Positions 6,474 to 14,988 are shown, counted from the stretch's first letter. The stretch: 20,518 nt of DNA from Candidatus Faecivivens stercorigallinarum (GCA_018715465.1 DVLN01000196.1:1-20518), one strand, 5' to 3'. Program-made: numbers and translations. Notes: a model not told the origin generated them from the letters alone.

Positions 6474-8255
6474 TTATTTTTCCGGCTGAGTCTCCAGCAG
6501 GATGCCGAGTTCCTTGAGCTGTGCTGCGTCAATCGGAGCCGGGCAGCCGCTCATCAGTTCGGAAGCCGACTGAACCTTCGGGAAGGCTGTGACATCCCGC
6601 AGGCTCTCTGCGCCGCACAGCAGCATCGTCAGACGGTCCAAACCAATGCCCATACCTCCATGAGGCGGCGCGCCATAATGGTAGGCATCCACCAGGAAGC
6701 CGAACTTGGCCTCGATCTCCTCATCGCTGAGGCCGAGCGAACGGAACATATGCTGCTGCAGTTCCGAATCGGTAATTCTCATCGAGCCGGAAGAGAGTTC
6801 AACACCGTTGAGCACCAGGTCATAGCACTTCGCACGGACCCGGCCGGGGTCGCTGTCCAGATAGGGCAGACACTCGTCCATCGGCATGGTAAAGGGATGG
6901 TGCATCGCCACCCAGTTGCCTTCGTCATCCTTTTCAAAAAACGGGAACTCTACAATCCAGACATATGCCCAGCCTTCAGGAATCATATCCATCCGTTTAG
7001 CACAGGTGGTGCGCAGTGCGCCCAGTACCGGCAGGGTAACGCTGTCCTTATCAGCGACAATCAGTGCGACGTCGCCCCGTTCACAGCCCAGCCGCTGCAA
7101 AATCGCAGCCAGCTGTTCCTCGCTGAAGAACTTTGCAAACGAGCAGGAAGGCTTTTCATCCACCCAGCGGACAAAGGCCAGGCCTTTGGCACCGATACCT
7201 TTTGCCTGCTCGGTCAGCTTGTCGATCTCCTTGCGGGAATAAACCGAAGCGCCGCCCTTGACTGTGATGCCGCGAACAGAACCACCGGCTGCAATCGCAC
7301 CGGTAAACACGCCAAATCCACTGTCGGCGACCAGATCGGAGATATTGGTCAGTTCCATACCATAACGGATATCCGGCTTATCAGTACCAAACCGTTCCAT
7401 CGACTCCTGATAGGTGAGACGGGGCAGCGGAGTCGGGATATCCACATCCATTACGTTTTTCATCAGGTATTTGACAAACCGTTCGCCCATCCCCAGAATG
7501 TCTTCCATGTCCACAAACGACATTTCCAGGTCGATCTGGGTAAATTCCGGCTGACGGTCGGCACGCAGGTCCTCGTCACGGAAGCAGCGGGCGAACTGAA
7601 CATACTTGTCGAAGCCGGAAATCATCAGCAGCTGCTTGTACATCTGCGGCGACTGCGGCAGCGCATAGAAGGTGCCCTTATGTACACGGGAGGGAACAAC
7701 ATAGTCGCGTGCTCCTTCCGGGGTGGATTTAATCATCATCGGGGTGTCGATCTCGATAAACCCTTCGTCTGCAAAGAACTGATGGGCAACCGACGTAATC
7801 TTTGCGCGCTTGATAATATTCTGCTGCAATTCCCGACGGCGCAGGTCCAGATATCGGTACCGCAGGCGCAGTTCCTCATTGGTATCGGTGCTGTCGGTAA
7901 TATGGAAGGGCGGGGTCTGGGCACGCGCCAGAATCCGCAGTTCGGTGACATAGATCTCGACATAGCCGGTCGGGATCTCAGGGTTGGGGGCTTCGCGCAT
8001 CCGCACAACGCCTCTTGCCATCAGTACATATTCGCTTCTGGCTTCTTTGGCCTTGGCCATCACCGCACGGTCGGTTGTATCGTCAAATACCAGCTGTACA
8101 ATGCCGGTACGGTCGCGCAGGTCGATAAAGACCAGCTCGCCCTTGTCTCTCTGTTTATTGGTAAAACCGCCGACGACAACCTCTTTGCCGGCGTCTGCTG
8201 CCGAAACCTCACCGCAGTAGTGGGTGCGTTTCATGCCTGTCATTAAGTCTGCCAC
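6474..8255 (-). CDS. aspS: Aspartyl-tRNA synthetase, bacterial type
   Basis: This class II synthetase charges tRNA with aspartate. I chose GTG at 8255 (593 aa) because AGAGGAG lies 8 nt upstream; ATG codons at 8243 and 8234 lack a binding site. The protein starts with an OB-fold anticodon-binding domain (KRTHYCGEV, then LVFIDLRDRTGIVQLVF). The linker ELRLRYRYLDLRR is present. Class II motif 2 reads FRDEDLRADRQPEFTQIDLE and motif 3 GGMGIGLDRLTMLL. Between them lies the bacterial GAD insertion (about 290-400), so length and layout are those of a normal bacterial enzyme. It is 67 bp downstream of hisS and probably co-transcribed, a common pairing in Firmicutes. Whether it also charges tRNA-Asn cannot be told from the sequence. 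Confidence 0.97.
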   Translation of the reverse strand: MADLMTGMKRTHYCGEVSAADAGKEVVVGGFTNKQRDKGELVFIDLRDRTGIVQLVFDDTTDRAVMAKAKEARSEYVLMARGVVRMREAPNPEIPTGYVEIYVTELRILARAQTPPFHITDSTDTNEELRLRYRYLDLRRRELQQNIIKRAKITSVAHQFFADEGFIEIDTPMMIKSTPEGARDYVVPSRVHKGTFYALPQSPQMYKQLLMISGFDKYVQFARCFRDEDLRADRQPEFTQIDLEMSFVDMEDILGMGERFVKYLMKNVMDVDIPTPLPRLTYQESMERFGTDKPDIRYGMELTNISDLVADSGFGVFTGAIAAGGSVRGITVKGGASVYSRKEIDKLTEQAKGIGAKGLAFVRWVDEKPSCSFAKFFSEEQLAAILQRLGCERGDVALIVADKDSVTLPVLGALRTTCAKRMDMIPEGWAYVWIVEFPFFEKDDEGNWVAMHHPFTMPMDECLPYLDSDPGRVRAKCYDLVLNGVELSSGSMRITDSELQQHMFRSLGLSDEEIEAKFGFLVDAYHYGAPPHGGMGIGLDRLTMLLCGAESLRDVTAFPKVQSASELMSGCPAPIDAAQLKELGILLETQPEK

Positions 8256-8322
8256 TGTAAAGACTCCTCTTTTTCTTTGGAATTTATATTGACTCCGGAA
8301 AGTTTCCGGGGGTTCCGCAATT

Positions 8323-9666
8323 TTACAGCTCTGCCGGCGGCATTCCTTCCAATGCCCCGCCAAGGGTACTTTTAAGCGATTCGGCCAGATCGTCGATGCC
8401 TGCACTGTAGAAAAACTGTGCCAGCGTATCATCGTCCAACGCGATATCGACCGTTTCACCGGTCTGCATGTTTTTCAGTCTGGCCTGATTTTCAGCCAGC
8501 TCATTGTCGCCCAGAATCATCGAATAACGGGCGCCGATCTTGTCCGCATATTTCATCTGTGCCTTTACACTGCGGCCGACGATATCGCATTCAGCCGAGA
8601 AGCCTTCCTCCCGCAGCGAGCTGACCAGAGACAGCGCACGGATTGCAGCTTCCTCACCAATCGAACCGATATACAGATCGCAGGGATCAGGCTCCGGGAT
8701 TTCAATTCTCTGTGCCTTCATGACCATCAGCAGTCGTTCCACACCCATCGCATAACCGATACCAGGCTGGTCAGCGCCTCCAAGGCTGCCCAGCAGTCCG
8801 TCATAACGGCCGCCGCCGCAGACAGTACTCTGTGCGCCCAAATCGCCCGAGACAAATTCAAAGACGGTACGGACATAATAGTCCAGTCCACGGACAATCC
8901 GCGGATTGACGGTATAGAGAATATTCAGCGCATCCAGCCGCTTTTTCAGCCCTTCAAAGTGTGCCCGGCAGTCATCGCACAGGTAATCCAGTACAACCGG
9001 CGCATCCTTAGCGATCTCATGACATTCCGGGTTCTTGCAGTCGAGAATACGCAGCGGATTTTTTTCCAGACGTCCCAGACAGGTCTCACACAGCTGATCC
9101 TTTTTGCTCTCAAAATAAGCGCGCAGTGCCGCATGGTATTCCTTACGGCAGGTCGGACAGCCGATCGAGTTGATCTCCAGCGAAATATTCTGGATGTTCA
9201 AAAGCCCGAAAAAGTTGTTGACAAAAGCGATGATCTCAGCATCGGCAGAAGGAGAAGCCGAACCGAACAGCTCCATCCCCAGCTGATGAAATTCCCGCAT
9301 TCTTCCCGCCTGCGGTTTTTCCGCACGGAAACAGGACAGCGCATAGGACAGCTTGACCGGCAGCGCACCGTTGATCAGACCGCTTTCGATCACCGCACGG
9401 TTGACGCCGGCGGTTCCTTCGGGGCGAAGTGCGAGCTCACGGCCACCCTGGTCGGTGAAGGTATACATTTCCTTCTGCACGACGTCGGTGGTATCGCCGA
9501 CCGAACGGATGAAAAGGCGCTTGTCCTCAAAAGTGGGAATGCGGATCTCACCAAATCCGTACAGCTTCGCCGTATCCAGAAACAGCCTTTCCACAAACTG
9601 CCATTTATAACTTTCACTGGGGAGCACGTCTGCCGTGCCCTTAATTGATTTGATTTCCAAAGCCAT
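8323..9666 (-). CDS. hisS: Histidyl-tRNA synthetase
   Basis: This class II synthetase is specific for histidine (447 aa). ATG at 9666 follows AGGAG at 8 nt. Visible motifs are the motif 2 loop FRAEKPQAGRMREFHQLG (113-130), the histidine motif IVRGLDYYV (257-265), CGGGRYDGL (283-291) and motif 3 GIGYAMGVERLL (302-313). A C-terminal anticodon-binding domain follows from about 330 (CDLYIGSIGEEA onward). The insertion domain carries eight cysteines in pairs: C170/C173, C193/C196, C210/C215 and C230/C233. This spacing suggests zinc sites, and I recall a Cys-rich form among clostridial enzymes. A structured 183-bp spacer precedes it, with no T-box signature. aspS follows at 67 bp. Confidence 0.97.
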   Translation of the reverse strand: MALEIKSIKGTADVLPSESYKWQFVERLFLDTAKLYGFGEIRIPTFEDKRLFIRSVGDTTDVVQKEMYTFTDQGGRELALRPEGTAGVNRAVIESGLINGALPVKLSYALSCFRAEKPQAGRMREFHQLGMELFGSASPSADAEIIAFVNNFFGLLNIQNISLEINSIGCPTCRKEYHAALRAYFESKKDQLCETCLGRLEKNPLRILDCKNPECHEIAKDAPVVLDYLCDDCRAHFEGLKKRLDALNILYTVNPRIVRGLDYYVRTVFEFVSGDLGAQSTVCGGGRYDGLLGSLGGADQPGIGYAMGVERLLMVMKAQRIEIPEPDPCDLYIGSIGEEAAIRALSLVSSLREEGFSAECDIVGRSVKAQMKYADKIGARYSMILGDNELAENQARLKNMQTGETVDIALDDDTLAQFFYSAGIDDLAESLKSTLGGALEGMPPAEL

Positions 9667-9751
9667 TTGTCTGTCTCCTATTATCCATATTTTTATCCGT
9701 GAAATCTGTCACATTATGGGAATGATGACCAAAAAGTTTTCCTTTAGCAAA

Positions 9752-9810
9752 CAAAGCAAGCTTTCTCCCTGTTTCCGACCTTTTCAGAAACACGGTGCAA
9801 GCTTACTTTG
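9752..9810 (-). repeat. Two-part hairpin between mgsA and hisS
   Basis: On the minus strand CAAAGTAAGCTT (9810-9799) pairs with AAGCTTGCTTTG (9763-9752), 12 bp including one U·G pair. An inner 6-bp stem TGTTTC/GAAACA joins 9792-9787 and 9775-9770. The U·G pair would be a C·A mismatch in the opposite transcript, so the structure fits minus-strand RNA. It may be the mgsA terminator (T-rich TTTGTTTGC follows) or hisS leader structure. The T-box sequence expected of synthetase leaders is not present. Confidence 0.6.
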
Positions 9811-9849
9811 CCACTTGAAAACTATTCCAAAACAATTCTATACAGCAGA

Positions 9850-10254
9850 TCAATACCCCTGATTGACGATAATTCTCCAGTCGAGATCTCCTCTTTCCAA
9901 TCCATGGATCAGTACCTCAGCAGTCGCCATATTGGTTGCCATCGGAATATTATGGACATCACACAGCCGAAGCAGGTTCATTTCGGTCGGTTCCATCGAA
10001 TTACTGGTCAGCGGATCACGGAAAAACAGCAGCAAGTCAATCTCGTTGCAGGCGATCAACGATGCAATCTGTTGATCTCCGCCCTGCGAGCCGCTGAGAA
10101 ACCGTTTAATCGTCAGACCAGTCGCCTCTGAAATCAACTTGCCGGTCGTTCCGGTAGAGCAAAGATTATGGCGGCTCATTATTCCGCAATAAGCAATGCA
10201 AAACTGGACCATCAGTTCCTTTTTGGAGTCATGAGCGATCAGCGCGATGTTCAT
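9850..10254 (-). CDS. mgsA: Methylglyoxal synthase-like protein with altered active site
   Basis: The family converts dihydroxyacetone phosphate to methylglyoxal and phosphate. ATG at 10254 (134 aa) is preferred: AAAGGA lies 9 nt upstream, while the ATG at 10263 overlaps that site. Typical segments are MNIALIAHD (H8, D9), STGTTGKLI (33-41), SGSQGGDQQI (catalytic base D60) and FFRDPL (D80), then ATNMATAEVLIHGLERGDLD. Against E. coli MgsA recalled from memory, H8, D9, K12, T36/T37, D60, D80 and R96 match. The positions of His98 and Asp101 are M87 and T90 (segment SNSMEPTEMNLL), and the C-terminal Arg150 region is missing. The fold is clear, but full activity is uncertain; it may be a clostridial variant. 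It sits after minD and before hisS. Confidence 0.85.
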   Translation of the reverse strand: MNIALIAHDSKKELMVQFCIAYCGIMSRHNLCSTGTTGKLISEATGLTIKRFLSGSQGGDQQIASLIACNEIDLLLFFRDPLTSNSMEPTEMNLLRLCDVHNIPMATNMATAEVLIHGLERGDLDWRIIVNQGY

Positions 10255-10337
10255 GGAGATCATTCCTTTCTATGAATTGTGTACATTCCAGCCCTGAAAA
10301 CGGGTACCAGATATTCTAAACCACAGGGACAAAAACC

Positions 10338-10370
10338 AAAAAATACACCCGAACAAAACAAGATGCCGGG
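10338..10370 (-). terminator. Possible weak terminator after minD
   Basis: On the minus strand CCCG (10370-10367) pairs with CGGG (10351-10348), extended by G·U pairs, and is followed after 4 nt by TTTTTT (10343-10338). The stem is short and the loop long (15 nt), so this is a marginal call. The rest of the 148-bp minD-mgsA gap shows nothing else certain. Confidence 0.35.
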
Positions 10371-10402
10371 CAGAATTCATACAAACATAATATTGTGACC
10401 GA

Positions 10403-11143
10403 TCAATGGACAATCAGCGGCTGATATTCACCGTCCAACCGGCTGCAAATCGCCCGGCAGATACGCTGCAACTCACCCTTATCATCCGGCAGTCTGCCGC
10501 TGGACGAAAAAAGAGTGACTTCCGGGTCCTCGGGAATCACACCGATCAGCTGGGAACCGACTCCATCAATTACCTCGTCCAGATTCTGTACGACACGCCT
10601 TCGGATAAACCTTCTGTTTACCCGGTTGATAATCAGACGATGAGATGTAAAACCACGGGCAGCCAGCTCCCGAACGACCTGGTTTCCATCACGAATACAA
10701 ACCGGATCCGGGGTGGATATAATCAATGCAAGATCAGATACTGCACAGGTCGCACGTATTCCGAGTCCCAGTCCCGCCGGCATATCCAGAAAAATCAGAT
10801 CAAAGTAAGCACGCAGCCCCTCAACCAACAACTGAATATCCTGCAGCAAGACTTGTCCCATCAGCACCGGTGCAACAATTGCATACAGTTCAGGGACATT
10901 CGGGGAAGGTACGATCGCGCTGCTGATGTTGCAACGCCCCTCCAGAAGGTCTCCCAGATCATAGACGACATTGCTCAGTCCAAGCATGATATCCATGCCG
11001 CGCAGCCCAACATCCATCTCAATCAACAAGACCCTTTTCCCGGACGATGCCGCCGCAATCCCCAGTGAAACAGTCAGCGCCGATTTCCCGACTCCGCCTT
11101 TTCCTGAGGTAATGGCAATGACCTTAGCCCTTCTGGCAGCCAT
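10403..11143 (-). CDS. minD: MinD/ParA-family ATPase (septum-site MinD)
   Basis: MinD ATPases place the division site by activating MinC at the membrane. This protein (246 aa) starts at ATG 11143 with AAGGAG 8 nt upstream. The deviant Walker A is SGKGGVGKSALT (13-24). Switch I is MDVGLRGMDIMLGL (about 43-56), and Walker B is LIFLDMPAGLG. A later motif reads ISTPDPVCIRD, then LIINRVNRRFI and GVIPEDPEVTL, in normal MinD order. The C-terminus ends SRLDGEYQPLIVH, without the amphipathic helix by which MinD normally binds membrane. Neither minC nor minE is beside it. Position between mrdA and mgsA matches the clostridial mre-min neighbourhood, so MinD is the best name, though an unusual ParA-like role is possible. 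Confidence 0.85.
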   Translation of the reverse strand: MAARRAKVIAITSGKGGVGKSALTVSLGIAAASSGKRVLLIEMDVGLRGMDIMLGLSNVVYDLGDLLEGRCNISSAIVPSPNVPELYAIVAPVLMGQVLLQDIQLLVEGLRAYFDLIFLDMPAGLGLGIRATCAVSDLALIISTPDPVCIRDGNQVVRELAARGFTSHRLIINRVNRRFIRRRVVQNLDEVIDGVGSQLIGVIPEDPEVTLFSSSGRLPDDKGELQRICRAICSRLDGEYQPLIVH

Positions 11144-11204
11144 CCAGCTTTCTCCTTCCCTACGCCCAGCAGATGGGCATACTCCGACCCAGAATAATTA
11201 TGTA

Positions 11205-11218
11205 AGTATATATTACCA
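11205..11218 (-). promoter_or_regulatory. Possible promoter -10 of minD
   Basis: The minus strand reads TGGTAATAT (11218-11210), an extended -10, directly followed by TATACT (11210-11205). No -35 box at the right spacing is convincing. The site is in the 259-bp AT-rich gap between mrdA and minD and is the best candidate start for minD transcription. Confidence 0.35.
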
Positions 11219-11319
11219 CAATTTTTTCATGACTTCCAGCGCATTCTCACACTTTTTCACAATTCGTAAAAAATGAACTGAATTTTTGGCTATTTTGCCT
11301 GGTATTTTTGGCAGTTTCC

Positions 11320-11354
11320 CAATAAATTCTCAAAAAAATATAATCAATTTATTG
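11320..11354 (-). repeat. AT-rich 9-bp inverted repeat after mrdA
   Basis: CAATAAATT (11320-11328) and AATTTATTG (11346-11354) form a perfect stem, 48 nt past the mrdA stop. Only two of the nine pairs are G-C and the seven-T run lies in the loop, so it would be a weak terminator. The gap from 11144 to 11402 otherwise holds AT-rich DNA and the minD promoter candidate, with no gene seen. Confidence 0.4.
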
Positions 11355-11402
11355 AGATGTTATTGCAAATCTTCAGGAAAAACATCATACAATTTCGTCA
11401 TT

Positions 11403-13430
11403 TTAGCGTACATATTCTTCCCACGCGCACAAGATATCCCGTATCAGCCGGGATGCGCCAGTCCCCTCTTCCAGCATAATTCCAATGGCAATTTCTGCAT
11501 CCTCCGCCGGAGCAAATGCAATTGCACAGGAATTAGTCGTATCGGTCGTCACCTGCGGCGTACCGGTCTTAACAGCGACACTGTAACCCAAATCAGAAAG
11601 CATATATTCAGGCGCAGTATACTGTAAACCGACCCCGATCATTCCCTCAACTATCGCATCAAACGTTTCTTCCGACATATCAAATGAAGACACCAGTTCC
11701 GGTTCCGTCTTCTGGAGCAGTTTGCTGCCGTCAAAGCTGCGCACCTCATCTACCAGATATACTTTATACCGGTCCCCACGGTTGGCCAGCGTCATCGCCT
11801 GCACTGCCAGCTGCAGCGGCGACACCATTGTATCCATCTGCCCGATGGAAGCCTGCACGACATTTCCCTGGGTCCAGGTTCCGCCCATCTGTTTGGTATG
11901 TTCCGGGCTGCTCAGCGTTCCGATTGCGCTTCCCAGCTCCAGTCCGGTCTCTTCCCCCAGTCCCATCAGCGACGCATACCGGTTAATCGTGTCGATCCCC
12001 AGCCTGCGCCCGACATCATAGAAAAAGATATTGCAGGACCGGGTCAGTGCCTCTGAAACCGACAGTTTTCCGTGAATTCCCAGACAGGTCGGATGAAAGG
12101 TATTCCCTTCAATCACCTGATCAAAATAGGTATACACACCGGTACAGTTCACCGTGTCCTCAGGTGTAATGATTCCCTCTTCCAGTGCAGCAACTGCCAC
12201 AACCGTCTTAAAAGTCGAACCCGGCCGGTACAATCCATCTGTCGCACGGTCGACCAGCGGAGTATTCTCTGTTTCCAGCAGAGTGGTATAATCGCTGTAG
12301 TAATCATTGATGTCATAGGTCGGCCAGGTCACCAGCGCCAGTACCGCGCCGGTCTTCGGGTCAATCACTGAGATTGCGCCGCCCTTAACATTGCCGCCTT
12401 CATCCGGGTCGCCAGTCTGCTGCAGCTGCTCAATATAGTTTGACAGGATTTCTTCCACCCGCTTTTGAAACGCCGCGTCGATGGTCAGATAGACGCTGTT
12501 TCCCGATTCCGGCTGAGAACTGACTTCTTCGCTGATAATCTCGCCATTTTTGCCCTGCTCAACGGTGCGGGTGCCGTCCGTGCCTCTGAGCGTCTCTTCA
12601 CAATAGCGTTCAATTCCAAATTTACCCACATAATCACTCATCTGGTAGCCTTCCGGCTGATACCGGCTCCATTCCTCCGCCGACATCTGACCAACCGTAC
12701 CGATGATATGAGGTGCAATCGTTCCATCGGGATAACTGCGGACATCCTCTTCCACAATATCCATCCCCGGAAACCGAACAGACAGTTCTTTCAGCTGTAA
12801 AGCTGTCTGCACCGACACATTTTCTGCAAAGGTATACTCGTTGTTGAGCAGTGAGAACTGTCTCAGCTGCATTCCATAGCAGACCCCTGCAATTTTCCGG
12901 CGTGTCTGTTCGTCCCCTTCTATAATACCATACTCCTGACAAAGATTATACATACAATCGGCAGCGGTTGCATAACTGCTCAGACCAAGCGCCTGCCGCA
13001 AGGTATCGGCGTCCTGTTCATCCCCGGTAAACTCGGTCCCATCTTCATTCAGTGGAAGGGGATCATACCAGCTTTCCCCCTGTTCCTCGCACAGATTGAT
13101 CAACAGGCCGATCTGTTCAGCACAGTTTTCCAAATCAAAAAAGGCATAATAAAATACAATATTCAGACCAGTCTGGTTTTCAGCAAGCGGCTGTCCGTCC
13201 CGATCATAAATCTCTCCACGGGCTGCCCGGATCGGAATAACCGAAACAGTGGTCGACTCGGTTTGTGCATGGTAGGTCTCCCCGTCGACAATCTGAATCG
13301 ACATCAAATTCAGCAGATAGACCGATGCCGTGACCACGGCTGCCGCGGCCAGCATCCAGGATCTTGTCCGAATACTCCGCTGCAGGTCCTTCTGAGAAGC
13401 GTCCTGAAAGTGAAATGACTGTACCGGCAT
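11403..13430 (-). CDS. mrdA: Penicillin-binding protein 2 (MrdA), class B transpeptidase
   Basis: This transpeptidase cross-links peptidoglycan during side-wall elongation, working with RodA and MreBCD. ATG at 13430 follows AAAGGAG at 7 nt; the gene begins 4 bp after the mreD stop. The protein (675 aa) has a short cytoplasmic end, one membrane helix (about 25-45) and the pedestal domain beginning RAARGEIYDRDGQPLAENQT (68-87). The transpeptidase domain has S405-T-F-K408 within YRPGSTFKTV, SCN (465-467) and KTGT (621-624). All active-site residues are present. The pedestal holds an acidic insert at about 115-170 (ESWYDPLPLNEDGTEF), longer than in the E. coli protein. I do not see rodA in the window. 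Confidence 0.95.
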   Translation of the reverse strand: MPVQSFHFQDASQKDLQRSIRTRSWMLAAAAVVTASVYLLNLMSIQIVDGETYHAQTESTTVSVIPIRAARGEIYDRDGQPLAENQTGLNIVFYYAFFDLENCAEQIGLLINLCEEQGESWYDPLPLNEDGTEFTGDEQDADTLRQALGLSSYATAADCMYNLCQEYGIIEGDEQTRRKIAGVCYGMQLRQFSLLNNEYTFAENVSVQTALQLKELSVRFPGMDIVEEDVRSYPDGTIAPHIIGTVGQMSAEEWSRYQPEGYQMSDYVGKFGIERYCEETLRGTDGTRTVEQGKNGEIISEEVSSQPESGNSVYLTIDAAFQKRVEEILSNYIEQLQQTGDPDEGGNVKGGAISVIDPKTGAVLALVTWPTYDINDYYSDYTTLLETENTPLVDRATDGLYRPGSTFKTVVAVAALEEGIITPEDTVNCTGVYTYFDQVIEGNTFHPTCLGIHGKLSVSEALTRSCNIFFYDVGRRLGIDTINRYASLMGLGEETGLELGSAIGTLSSPEHTKQMGGTWTQGNVVQASIGQMDTMVSPLQLAVQAMTLANRGDRYKVYLVDEVRSFDGSKLLQKTEPELVSSFDMSEETFDAIVEGMIGVGLQYTAPEYMLSDLGYSVAVKTGTPQVTTDTTNSCAIAFAPAEDAEIAIGIMLEEGTGASRLIRDILCAWEEYVR

Positions 13431-13434
13431 CCGG

Positions 13435-14004
13435 TCACTCCTTTCTGTCTCCGCGCATCCGGGAAGCGCGCAGCCTAAGCCCGCTTCCCACCAGTCCCAT
13501 CGACTTCAGCTGCATCTTTTTCATCAGCCAGTAGAGCAGAGGAGCTGTCAAAGCAGTGTATATCCCCCGCCAGATCATTCCCCAAATCACCACCGGCACC
13601 GCACCATCCGCATATCCCCAGATAAACAGGTAAAACTCAGCGCATACCAGCCCGCAGCAGATACTGCCAGCCGCCGACATCCAGATCGAATTGAGCGGAC
13701 CGGACCGCAGATAATTTTCTGACAGCCACCCGGCCCCCGCACATATCAGCAGCATCAGCAGACCGTAAAATCCCAGCAGACGACCTTCCACCACATCCCA
13801 AACCAGACCAGCCAGCACCGCATAACCGCACGCTGCCTCGATCTTTTCTTCCAACAGTACTCCGCAGATTCCTGCTGCCAGCAGCAGTGACGGCCGCATC
13901 TCGAAGAGTTCCGGGAAAGCAGGGGAGGACTGTATGCCGCCCAGCAAAAAGAGCAGGACTGTCCACAGCGCCCATTTCAGCATCTTTCTGCCACGCAGTG
14001 TCAT
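13435..14004 (-). CDS. mreD: Rod-shape determining protein MreD
   Basis: MreD is an integral membrane partner of MreC in the elongation complex. ATG at 14004 follows AAGGGGGAG at 5 nt (189 aa); a second ATG at 13983 is possible but lacks its own site. The protein is a hydrophobic multi-span protein of about five to six helices, with GLVWDVVEGRLLGFYGLLML as the conserved-looking centre (the DxxxG.LLG pattern typical of MreD) and a basic C-terminal tail. Identification rests on hydropathy, this motif and its place between mreC and mrdA. Sequence is otherwise poorly conserved, as usual for the family. Confidence 0.9.
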   Translation of the reverse strand: MTLRGRKMLKWALWTVLLFLLGGIQSSPAFPELFEMRPSLLLAAGICGVLLEEKIEAACGYAVLAGLVWDVVEGRLLGFYGLLMLLICAGAGWLSENYLRSGPLNSIWMSAAGSICCGLVCAEFYLFIWGYADGAVPVVIWGMIWRGIYTALTAPLLYWLMKKMQLKSMGLVGSGLRLRASRMRGDRKE

Positions 14005-14042
14005 TCCCGCTCCCCCTTTACAGATATTCAGTCTCTCGCCGG

Positions 14043-14948
14043 TTATTCACCATGTCCGACCGCAGGTATACTGGTTTGCTCCGGTTCTGATTCCGGCTCC
14101 TCTGCCTCTTCCCCGTCTTTTCCCGGGTAGCCTACCACTACATAAACTGCCGTTGCGCCTCCGATATCCGCCGAAGGTTCTACCGTCGCCCACAGGCTGA
14201 TTCCGTTTTCCTCCAGTTCTACCGACCGGACCGACCCAATCAGCACCCCTTCCGGGAAACTGCCGCTCAAACCCGCTGTAACCAGCAGACTGCCCGGCTG
14301 AAGCTCTGCATCCCTTGCAATCAGCTCCATCCGAGTCAGGCCATCCTGTGCAAGAGTCAGATCGCCGGTGACATTTCCGCTGTCCCCGGTATCCGAACTG
14401 ACCGCCCCGACATTGCATTCAGGCGACAGGATTGTGACCACTCGCGATGTGACCGAACCCAGCTCTCCGATATAGCCGACCAGTCCGTCCGCCGTAATCA
14501 CCGGGTCATACAGCGAAATCCCGTCCAGGCTTCCGCGGTCGATGGTAAAAGACTGAAAATTATCCGGCGTCCGCGCAATCACTTTCGCATCAACCAGTTG
14601 CAGCTGAGGGTCTTCCTGTCGGATTTCCAGCATCTCCCGAAGGCGTTTGTTTTCATTTTCCAGTGACTGATAGGAAATCAGCTGCTCCCGCAGACGGGTA
14701 ATTTCCTCCCTCAGCTCAATATTTTCCTGATAATTTTCTTGCGCATGAAAAAACACACCGGCAAATTCGGTAAAGCTGTCAGACACCTCCTGTGTCAGCA
14801 GCTGGAAAGGATACAGCAGCGCTGAAAGCACCTTTTCCGGCAGCGTCTGCAATCCACCGGAACGGGCGGAAAAAATCATAATCCCGGCAAGCAGCGCAGC
14901 TGCCGCCATCAGCAGCCTGCCGCGCTTTCCGCCAAAAAACTCCCGCAC
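14043..14948 (-). CDS. mreC: Rod-shape determining protein MreC
   Basis: MreC links cytoplasmic MreB to the extracellular PBP2. The start is GTG at 14948, 7 nt after AAGGAGG (301 aa). It has a short basic cytoplasmic end, a membrane helix at about 11-28, a coiled coil at about 70-110 (ELREEITRLREQLISYQSLE), then the beta-rich MreC domain with DNFQSFTIDRGSLDGI, DGLVGYIGELG and VTAGLSGSFPEGVLIGSV. A disordered acidic Glu/Pro tail (about 277-301) follows. It is 40 bp after mreB and 38 bp before mreD, in one operon. Confidence 0.96.
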   Translation of the reverse strand: MREFFGGKRGRLLMAAAALLAGIMIFSARSGGLQTLPEKVLSALLYPFQLLTQEVSDSFTEFAGVFFHAQENYQENIELREEITRLREQLISYQSLENENKRLREMLEIRQEDPQLQLVDAKVIARTPDNFQSFTIDRGSLDGISLYDPVITADGLVGYIGELGSVTSRVVTILSPECNVGAVSSDTGDSGNVTGDLTLAQDGLTRMELIARDAELQPGSLLVTAGLSGSFPEGVLIGSVRSVELEENGISLWATVEPSADIGGATAVYVVVGYPGKDGEEAEEPESEPEQTSIPAVGHGE

Positions 14949-14988
14949 CTTTCCGCCTCCTTCCCCGGCATTCCCATCTTCTCAGCGG

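Noticed and set aside
6258..8246. A 662-codon open frame on the plus strand opposite aspS
   Set aside because: It is the antisense shadow of aspS: the minus strand holds all AspRS motifs, and the plus-strand protein shows none and is unusually rich in His, Arg and Gln.
9698..9713. TGTGACAGATTTCACG upstream of hisS, looking like a CRP/FNR-type site
   Set aside because: It matches the E. coli CRP half-sites, but no CRP target is expected before hisS in a Firmicute and a single short palindrome can arise by chance.
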